From Bacillus_BA fengqiuensis (GTDB taxonomy: Bacteria > Bacillota > Bacilli > Bacillales > Bacillaceae_H), in assembly GCA_030813035.1 (NCBI GenBank), contig JAUSTV010000007.1: a stretch of 64,000 nucleotides of DNA; one strand, given 5' to 3'. Positions 58,504-64,000 of this stretch are shown here, piece after piece. The notes under the pieces were generated by a model that searched no databases, had not been told where the DNA came from, and saw only the letters and a list, made by a program, of their open reading frames with translations. Each line of letters begins with the position of its first letter. Position 1 is the first letter of the stretch. A program made the position numbers and the translations under genes.

Positions 58504-59061
58504 ATGGCAAAGCAAGTATTACAAAGCACAAAGGAAAAAATGGATAAAGCCATCCAGGCATATACTCGCGAATTGGCATCAGTACGTGCAGGGCGTGCAA
58601 GTGCGTCTTTACTTGACAAGATAACAGTTGATTATTATGGCGCTCCAACTCCAATTAACCAATTGGCATCTGTTAGTGTGCCGGAAGCCCGTTTATTGGT
58701 GATTCAACCTTATGATAAATCTCAAGTAAGCGAAGTGGAAAAAGCGATTTTAAAATCTGATTTAGGTTTAAACCCAACAAATGACGGTACAGTAATTCGC
58801 ATCGCAATTCCGGCTTTGACAGAAGAGCGTCGCCGCGAGCTTGTAAAGTTAGTGAAAAAATACTCTGAAGATGCGAAAGTCGCAGTTCGTAACATTCGCC
58901 GTGATGCAAACGATGACCTTAAAAAACTTGAAAAGAACGGTGAAATTACGGAAGACGATCTTAAAGGTTACAGTGAAGATGTGCAAAAGCTGACAGATGA
59001 GCATATTGTGAAAATTGACAGCATTACAAAAGATAAAGAAAAAGAAATCATGGAAGTTTAA
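58504..59061 (+). CDS. frr: Ribosome recycling factor
   Basis: Splits post-termination ribosomes with EF-G. The 185 residues equal the family length and show the three-helix bundle motifs ELASVRAGRASASLLDKI and VAVRNIRRDANDDLKKLEK. AGGGGGAAA precedes the ATG. It is coupled to pyrH and followed by an intrinsic terminator. Confidence 0.98.
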   Translation: MAKQVLQSTKEKMDKAIQAYTRELASVRAGRASASLLDKITVDYYGAPTPINQLASVSVPEARLLVIQPYDKSQVSEVEKAILKSDLGLNPTNDGTVIRIAIPALTEERRRELVKLVKKYSEDAKVAVRNIRRDANDDLKKLEKNGEITEDDLKGYSEDVQKLTDEHIVKIDSITKDKEKEIMEV

Positions 59062-59091
59062 TTGTTTTCACTGTAAAATATGATGTAAAAG

Positions 59092-59120
59092 ACCCTCTAT
59101 TGTTTACAGGGGGTTTTTTT
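59092..59120 (+). terminator. Intrinsic terminator after frr
   Basis: ACCCTCT pairs with AGGGGGT (one G-U) over nine bases, followed by seven T. Confidence 0.8.
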
Positions 59121-59239
59121 GTTAATAATGTAAAGAAGAGAAAAAAGACTAAGAAAGCGGCGGCTTGCGAGAATGTCTTCGTTAGTATGTTCCTTATTTC
59201 GGGGAAATCTTTTCTGTAAGATAAGAAAGTATATCTTTT

Positions 59240-59368
59240 TTCGACGAGCTTGGTGTCAGAATGCAGGCATCGTCGGCTCTCGGGTCTAGCCAATCGCTTC
59301 TGAAGGCAAAAGGCGCCTTCAGAAGCGCCCGTCCTATGCTTGTCTGGGGGGGTACTTGCGCTTTTCTT
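59240..59368 (+). repeat. Dispersed structured repeat, copy C
   Basis: The second half of the 341-base frr-uppS spacer. It contains CGCTTCTGAAGG (59295-59306) pairing with CCTTCAGAAGCG (59316-59327), then an ACTTGCGCTTTTCTTG core (59354-59368) like copies A and B. The first 18 bases of the stem region also match 27776-27793. The rest of the spacer shows nothing I can assign. Confidence 0.6.
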
Positions 59369-59402
59369 GATTTACGATAGTTGCATAACGGGGGACCTTT
59401 AG

Positions 59403-60185
59403 ATGCTAAAAAAATTTCAACGCTGGAAAAAAGAGCAACAAACAGGTGAGAGGACTTTAAGCGACAGAAAGAACGAATTGCTTAAGTATGAAGTTCCACA
59501 GCATATTGCTATTATTATGGATGGCAATGGACGCTGGGCCCAAAAACGTTCCTTGCCGCGGATGGTAGGACATCACGAAGGAATGAAAGTTGTTCGTACA
59601 ATTACAAAAGCGGCTAACGAGCTTGGGGTAAAAGTGTTAACGTTATACGCTTTTTCTACCGAAAACTGGAAGAGGCCCAAAATTGAGGTTGAATTTTTGA
59701 TGAAACTGCCTGAGGAGTTTTTAGGAACATTTTTACCTGAGCTCATTGAAGAAAATGTTCAGGTACGCATCATGGGACACAAGGAGGATTTGCCTCCTCA
59801 TACACTTCGTGCAGTAGAGAAAGCGATGAATGAAACAAAGCATAATACTGGTTTGATCTTAAATTTTGCTTTGAATTACGGAAGTCGTGCCGAAATGATG
59901 GAAGGCATTAAGCGTTTGGCAGCTGATTATAAGCAAAACCAACTCGAGCTCGAGGATATTAATGAAGAAGTGATTTCTTCTTATCTGATGAGCAAAGAGC
60001 TGCCGGATCCGGACCTTTTAATTCGCACAAGCGGCGAATTGAGATTGAGCAATTTTATGCTTTGGCAGCTGGCCTACACGGAGTTTTGGTTTACTGATAC
60101 GTTATGGCCGGATTTTACCCAAGAAGATTTTGTGGAAGCCATAGAAGATTTCCAGCACAGGGGCCGTCGTTTCGGCGGTGTATAA
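59403..60185 (+). CDS. uppS: Undecaprenyl diphosphate synthase (UppS)
   Basis: cis-Prenyltransferase that makes the C55 lipid carrier for wall synthesis. The 260 residues equal B. subtilis UppS and have the catalytic Asp40 in IIMDGNGRWAQKR, TLYAFSTENWKRP, and the C-terminal DLLIRTSGELRLSNFMLWQL. ACGGGGGAC precedes the ATG. Its product is downstream of Dxr chemistry. Confidence 0.98.
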   Translation: MLKKFQRWKKEQQTGERTLSDRKNELLKYEVPQHIAIIMDGNGRWAQKRSLPRMVGHHEGMKVVRTITKAANELGVKVLTLYAFSTENWKRPKIEVEFLMKLPEEFLGTFLPELIEENVQVRIMGHKEDLPPHTLRAVEKAMNETKHNTGLILNFALNYGSRAEMMEGIKRLAADYKQNQLELEDINEEVISSYLMSKELPDPDLLIRTSGELRLSNFMLWQLAYTEFWFTDTLWPDFTQEDFVEAIEDFQHRGRRFGGV

Positions 60186-60535
60186 GGAAACTTTCATCAC
60201 GAAGGTTATTCGATGCCCAGGCGCGGCGATGCGATTGATGTTGCGAAGCAGTCTTCCGACGTACAGTATTTACTAGAAAGGCATATTCAACAGGACGTTC
60301 CGTTAAATAGCCTTATTTCTGAATGTAATGGTTAGTTGACCTTATCGGGTGGTTGCTCTATCAGTGGAAAGCCGGGGTTGCCGCCCGTTGAAGTCAAAGA
60401 AAGGAACACTTCAATCAGTAAGCCAATCGGTTCATTGATGACTAGTGGAGCCAATCGGTTTCTAATGAGCGGTTATCCGTAATGAAAACAGCGGGTACCG
60501 GATTTAGAGCGGAGTAAAAGGATGTTGAGCAGAAG
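60186..60535. other. Unexplained uppS-cdsA spacer
   Basis: A 350-base gap that looks less A/T-rich than the neighbouring spacers. It holds a 40-codon open frame (60213-60335, MPRRGDAIDVAKQSSD...) with a weak GAAGGTTA site, a TTGAAGT/ACTTCAA inverted repeat (60388-60414) and the direct repeats at 60421 and 60449. I see no promoter, terminator or recognisable gene remnant. Confidence 0.5.
60421..60460 (+). repeat. AGCCAATCGGTT direct repeats
   Basis: Two identical 12-base copies at 60421-60432 and 60449-60460, 28 bases apart start to start, 76 bases before cdsA. Confidence 0.6.
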
Positions 60536-61324
60536 ATGAAACAACGAATTATCACAGCTGTCATAGCGGCAGCCGTATTTTTACCAATCGTTTTTTACGG
60601 TGGTGTACCGTTTAATTTACTCGTATATCTCCTTGGTACTATAGGGGTACTCGAACTGTTAAAAATGAAGAAAATTGAATTGTTTTCAATTCCGAGTTTT
60701 CTAAGCATTTTGCTTTTATGGGTATTTTTGATTCCCAGAAGATCAGATTCTATGTTGACGATGTTCAGTAATTATAAAGTGGAAATTGCTTTGTTCGCTG
60801 TTCTACTGCTGTTAACATATACAGTACTGATTAAAAATAAGTTTACGTTTGACGATGCGGCATTTGTGATGTTAGCCACCATTTACGTGGGAATGGGTTT
60901 TTACTATTTCATCGAAATACGTGAAAATGGTTTAGCATATGTGTTTTTTGCTTTGTTTATTATATGGGCAACAGATTCAGGAGCGTATTTTATCGGACGG
61001 GCAATAGGGAAAAATAAGCTTTGGCCGGAAATTAGTCCCAATAAAACAGTAGAGGGCTCCGTTGGCGGTGTAGTATGTGCCATTGTAGTGGCCGTTATTT
61101 TTCAGGTCATCGCCCCTGTGGAAGACTCCATTGTAAAGCTGCTCATTGTAGCAGTTGTTTTATCCGTATTTGGACAAGTCGGAGATTTAGTCGAATCGGC
61201 TTTTAAACGCCATTACGGTGTCAAAGATTCAGGGAACATTTTGCCTGGACATGGCGGGATTTTGGATCGTTTTGACAGTTTATTATTTGTATGGCCGATT
61301 TTACATTTCTTAACGATGTTGTAA
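60536..61324 (+). CDS. cdsA: Phosphatidate cytidylyltransferase
   Basis: Makes CDP-diacylglycerol, precursor of all phospholipids. The 262 residues are mostly hydrophobic, with about eight membrane segments, and end with the family signature SAFKRHYGVKDSGNILPGHG then GILDRFDSLLF. The ATG at 60536 has only GCAGAAG directly upstream, with AAAAGGATG farther away, so initiation looks weak. Next gene dxr. Confidence 0.95.
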   Translation: MKQRIITAVIAAAVFLPIVFYGGVPFNLLVYLLGTIGVLELLKMKKIELFSIPSFLSILLLWVFLIPRRSDSMLTMFSNYKVEIALFAVLLLLTYTVLIKNKFTFDDAAFVMLATIYVGMGFYYFIEIRENGLAYVFFALFIIWATDSGAYFIGRAIGKNKLWPEISPNKTVEGSVGGVVCAIVVAVIFQVIAPVEDSIVKLLIVAVVLSVFGQVGDLVESAFKRHYGVKDSGNILPGHGGILDRFDSLLFVWPILHFLTML

Positions 61325-61356
61325 TGCTCGTTGAATGGTAATGGGAGTGAAAGAGA

Positions 61357-62511
61357 TTGAAACATATCGCATTATTGGGTGCAACAGGTTCGATTGGCCA
61401 GCAAACGCTGGACGTCATCCGTCTGCATCCTGAACGATTTCGGCTTGTATCCATGTCGGTCGGTCGAAACATCGAAGAAGCTAAAAAGATTATTCGGGAA
61501 TTCTCCCCTAAAATGGTGTCGGTTTTAAAAAAAGATGATCGGGATGCATTAAAGTTAGAGTTTGACCATATTAGTTTTGTATATGGCGAAGAAGGACTTA
61601 TTGAATCGGCTGTTCATCCTGATGCAGAAGTAGTCGTGACTGCGGTTGTTGGAAGTGTAGGATTAATTCCGACTCTTGAAGCGATTCGGCTTGGAAAAAC
61701 GATCGCTTTGGCGAATAAGGAAACGCTTGTTACTGCGGGGCATATCGTCATGGAAGAAGCGGCTAAACACGGTGTTTCCATTTTGCCTGTCGATAGCGAG
61801 CACTCGGCTATTTATCAATGTTTGCAAGGAGAAAAAGAGCAAACGATCGAACGTCTTATTTTAACCGCCTCCGGGGGAAGTTTTCGGGATAAGAGAAGGG
61901 GAGAACTGGAAGGGGTAACCGTTTCTCAGGCCTTAAATCATCCGAACTGGTCAATGGGAGCAAAAATTACGATTGATTCGGCTACGATGATGAATAAAGG
62001 GTTGGAAGTGATTGAAGCCCATTGGCTATTTAACATGCCTTATGAGAAAATCGATGTGGTATTACATAAGGAAAGCATCATTCATTCCATGGTAGAGTTT
62101 CAAGATACGAGCGTTATCGCCCAGCTCGGTACTCCTGATATGAGAGTACCCATTCAATATGCGCTTACATATCCAGACCGCATCATGCTTCCGCATACCA
62201 AACGGTTAAACTTATGGGAAATGGGAACACTGCATTTTACCAAAATGGATTTTGATCGTTTTCGCTGCTTAGCATTTGCTTTTGAAGCGGGAAAACAAGG
62301 TGGAACAATGCCGACCGTCCTAAATGCGGCTAATGAAGAAGCGGTGGCTGCGTTTCTAAACGGGAAATTGACTTTCTTACAGATAGAAGATGTATTGCAG
62401 CGGGCGATGGAAGCACATACAATTATTCAAAATCCTTGCTTAGATACGATTAAAGAGGTAGATTCAAAGACAAGAGATTTTGTGAAATCTCTAATCTCAA
62501 AAAGGGGGTAA
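61357..62511 (+). CDS. dxr: 1-deoxy-D-xylulose 5-phosphate reductoisomerase
   Basis: Second step of the MEP isoprenoid pathway, feeding UppS. The 384 residues have the NADPH motif LLGATGSIGQQTLDVI at the N terminus, LANKETLVTAG, the substrate loop PVDSEHSAIYQCLQG and NHPNWSMGAKITIDSATMMN. The start is TTG at 61357 with GGGAGTGA six bases upstream. Seven bases before rseP. Confidence 0.97.
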   Translation: MKHIALLGATGSIGQQTLDVIRLHPERFRLVSMSVGRNIEEAKKIIREFSPKMVSVLKKDDRDALKLEFDHISFVYGEEGLIESAVHPDAEVVVTAVVGSVGLIPTLEAIRLGKTIALANKETLVTAGHIVMEEAAKHGVSILPVDSEHSAIYQCLQGEKEQTIERLILTASGGSFRDKRRGELEGVTVSQALNHPNWSMGAKITIDSATMMNKGLEVIEAHWLFNMPYEKIDVVLHKESIIHSMVEFQDTSVIAQLGTPDMRVPIQYALTYPDRIMLPHTKRLNLWEMGTLHFTKMDFDRFRCLAFAFEAGKQGGTMPTVLNAANEEAVAAFLNGKLTFLQIEDVLQRAMEAHTIIQNPCLDTIKEVDSKTRDFVKSLISKRG

Positions 62512-62517
62512 CGCCCG

Positions 62518-63777
62518 TTGAACACAGTGATTGCTTTTATCGTCATCTTTGGTGCTCTCGTATTTTTCCATGAACTAGGGCATTTAGTATTCGCTAAACG
62601 AGCCGGTATTTTATGTCGCGAGTTTGCCATCGGGTTTGGACCGAAAATCTTCTCGTTCCGTAAAAACGAAACGGTATACACCATTCGGCTTTTGCCGCTT
62701 GGCGGGTTTGTCCGAATGGCGGGCGAAGATCCGGAGATGATAGATGTAAAGCCGGGACAGATGGTAGGGCTCTTGTTTAATGATGAAGGACAAGTAAATA
62801 AAATTATCATTAATCGAAAAGAACAATACCCGCAAGCGAAAATAATTGAAGTGGAACATGCAGATTTAGAGCATCGAATGTCTATTTCAGGTTATGAATC
62901 GGATGAGGATGAGCGCTTGCAGCGTTTTGAGGTAAGTGGAGAGTCTTTCTTTATTATTGATGGTGAAGAATCACAAATCGCTCCTTATGATCGTCAGTTT
63001 GCTTCTAAAACATTAGGCCAGCGTACAATGGCCATCTTTGCAGGGCCTCTTATGAATTTTGTCCTTGCATTTTTTATCTTTTTGGCAATCGGTTTAATGC
63101 AAGGGTATACGGTAGATAAACCAGTCATCGGCGAGTTGACAAAAGATGGATCGGCCATTGAGGCAGGTCTGAAGCAAGGTGATATCGTACAGGCAATCGA
63201 CGGAGAATCCATTCGTTCGTGGAAAGCCGTCGTAGAAACGATTCAAATGCATCCAAATGAAGAATTAACGTTTACCATCATGCGAAATAATGAGACGTTT
63301 GATATTCCTGTGACTCCTGAAGAAAGAAAAGTAGGAGATCAGACGATCGGGCTGATTGGTGTTTATCCTCCAATGGAAAAGTCGTTTTTCGGGTCGGTGA
63401 AAAATGGAGCGTTTGAAACCTACATGTGGTCGAAAGAGATTGTTGTAGGCTTAGGAAAGTTAATTACCGGACAATTCTCCATAGATATGCTGTCTGGTCC
63501 TGTAGGCATTTATGTTTCAACCGAACAGGTAGCCCAATCGGGAATTTACTATTTAATGAAATGGGCAGCCGTCTTAAGCATTAATTTAGGAATCGTGAAC
63601 CTATTACCGATTCCAGCACTTGATGGCGGACGTTTAATGTTTTTTGCGGTTGAAGCAGTTCGCGGCAAACCGATTGATCGTCAAAAAGAAGGTATGGTTC
63701 ATTTTATCGGTTTCGCTTTATTAATGCTATTGATGCTTGTCGTCACGTGGAATGATATCCAACGCTTCTTTTTATAA
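62518..63777 (+). CDS. rseP: Site-2 intramembrane metalloprotease RasP (RseP)
   Basis: Membrane zinc protease that completes cleavage of anti-sigma factors and clears signal peptides. The 419 residues have the zinc motif HELGH (residues 18-22) in the first membrane segment, a PDZ domain (about 200-275; GELTKDGSAIEAGLKQGDIV) and the second metal site NLLPIPALDGGR near the C terminus. Start TTG at 62518 with AAAGGGGGT nine bases upstream. Confidence 0.97.
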   Translation: MNTVIAFIVIFGALVFFHELGHLVFAKRAGILCREFAIGFGPKIFSFRKNETVYTIRLLPLGGFVRMAGEDPEMIDVKPGQMVGLLFNDEGQVNKIIINRKEQYPQAKIIEVEHADLEHRMSISGYESDEDERLQRFEVSGESFFIIDGEESQIAPYDRQFASKTLGQRTMAIFAGPLMNFVLAFFIFLAIGLMQGYTVDKPVIGELTKDGSAIEAGLKQGDIVQAIDGESIRSWKAVVETIQMHPNEELTFTIMRNNETFDIPVTPEERKVGDQTIGLIGVYPPMEKSFFGSVKNGAFETYMWSKEIVVGLGKLITGQFSIDMLSGPVGIYVSTEQVAQSGIYYLMKWAAVLSINLGIVNLLPIPALDGGRLMFFAVEAVRGKPIDRQKEGMVHFIGFALLMLLMLVVTWNDIQRFFL

Positions 63778-63876
63778 GAAGTTCGTTTAAATGAATCATT
63801 GTTTATATACAAAGTTAGAAGAAAAACTCCGGATCATTCATTAGACGAGTTTTCCAAATAAAAAGGCTTGCTTTTT

Positions 63877-63906
63877 TTGACGTATCATTCAAAATGAAAA
63901 TAAATC
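63877..63906 (+). promoter_or_regulatory. Candidate promoter of proS
   Basis: TTGACG (63877-63882), 18-base spacer, TAAATC (63901-63906). The -35 is good and the -10 weak. An AAAACTC/GAGTTTT hairpin just upstream (about 63826-63853) may end rseP transcription. Confidence 0.45.
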
Positions 63907-63966
63907 TGTTAACTGATAAAACAGTGTGATAGAGAGACTTTTGGAGAGTTGAAGAGGTGCACATAA

Positions 63967-64000
63967 ATGAGACAAAGTTCTAATCTAATTCCAACATTGC
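63967..64000 (+). CDS. proS: Prolyl-tRNA synthetase, 5' end only
   Basis: The window ends after 11 codons, MRQSSNLIPTL, which match the N terminus of bacterial type prolyl-tRNA synthetase (MRQSLTLIPTL in B. subtilis, as I recall it). GAGGTG lies 9 bases upstream. The gene order rseP-proS is standard in bacilli. The rest is outside the window. Confidence 0.85.
   Translation, partial: MRQSSNLIPTL

Noticed and set aside
60336..60520. Possible T-box leader before cdsA
   Set aside because: GGGTGGTTGC and GCGGGTACCGG vaguely resemble T-box sequence, but there is no specifier stem, no terminator/antiterminator pair and cdsA is not a T-box-type gene.
1..64000. Numerous minus-strand open frames
   Set aside because: All overlap well-supported + strand genes or spacers, lack binding sites and resemble no family; I accept no minus-strand gene in this window.
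1..64000. CRISPR array, tRNA, rRNA, prophage or insertion sequence
   Set aside because: No regularly spaced repeats, cloverleaf-like sequence, rRNA core sequence, integrase outside XerC, or transposase was seen.

Overview
The window is a chromosome segment from a Bacillaceae member (Bacillus sensu lato). Gene order from rnc to proS follows the Bacillus subtilis core almost gene for gene, protein lengths match within a few residues, AGGAGG-type ribosome binding sites are strong, and GTG/TTG starts are common. All 68 genes I can support lie on the + strand. I saw no rRNA, tRNA, CRISPR array, prophage or insertion sequence. The species cannot be fixed from this window.

Layout: (1) 57-10738, RNA processing, protein targeting and translation: rnc, smc, ftsY, ylxM, ffh, rpsP, khpA, ylqD, rimM, trmD, rplS. 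(2) 10861-16309, a mixed block: signal peptidase lepB, ribosome assembly GTPase rbgA, rnhB, the unusual ylqG-ylqH pair (FliK-like and FlhB-C-terminal-like) and a DUF554 membrane protein. (3) 16538-27601: sucCD, dprA, topA, trmFO, then xerC-hslV-hslU-codY. (4) 28213-55726, one continuous fla/che operon of 33 genes (rod, MS ring, switch, export gate, ATPase complex, hook assembly, chemotaxis signalling), ending in sigD and swrB. (5) 55882-64000: rpsB, tsf, pyrH, frr, uppS, cdsA, dxr, rseP and the first 11 codons of proS.

The genes work as conserved housekeeping modules. SRP (Ffh, FtsY, YlxM) and LepB handle export; RimM, TrmD, RbgA, KhpA, RpsP, RplS, RpsB, Tsf and Frr serve the ribosome; UppS, CdsA and Dxr serve envelope lipid and isoprenoid supply; CodY, encoded just before fla/che, is a plausible nutritional regulator of it. 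The fla/che operon builds the basal body and hook, then supplies SigD for late genes.

The less ordinary material is between genes. There are unusually long, near-perfect inverted repeats, several without a U-tract; a dispersed structured repeat around a GCTTGCGCTTTTC core; a CCCGTTA-type mini-palindrome seen three times; a structured segment ending in a strong terminator upstream of topA; and an unexplained 350-base spacer between uppS and cdsA. I did not find a clear undescribed multi-gene system. The best candidates for follow-up are the ylqG-ylqH pair and these intergenic structures.
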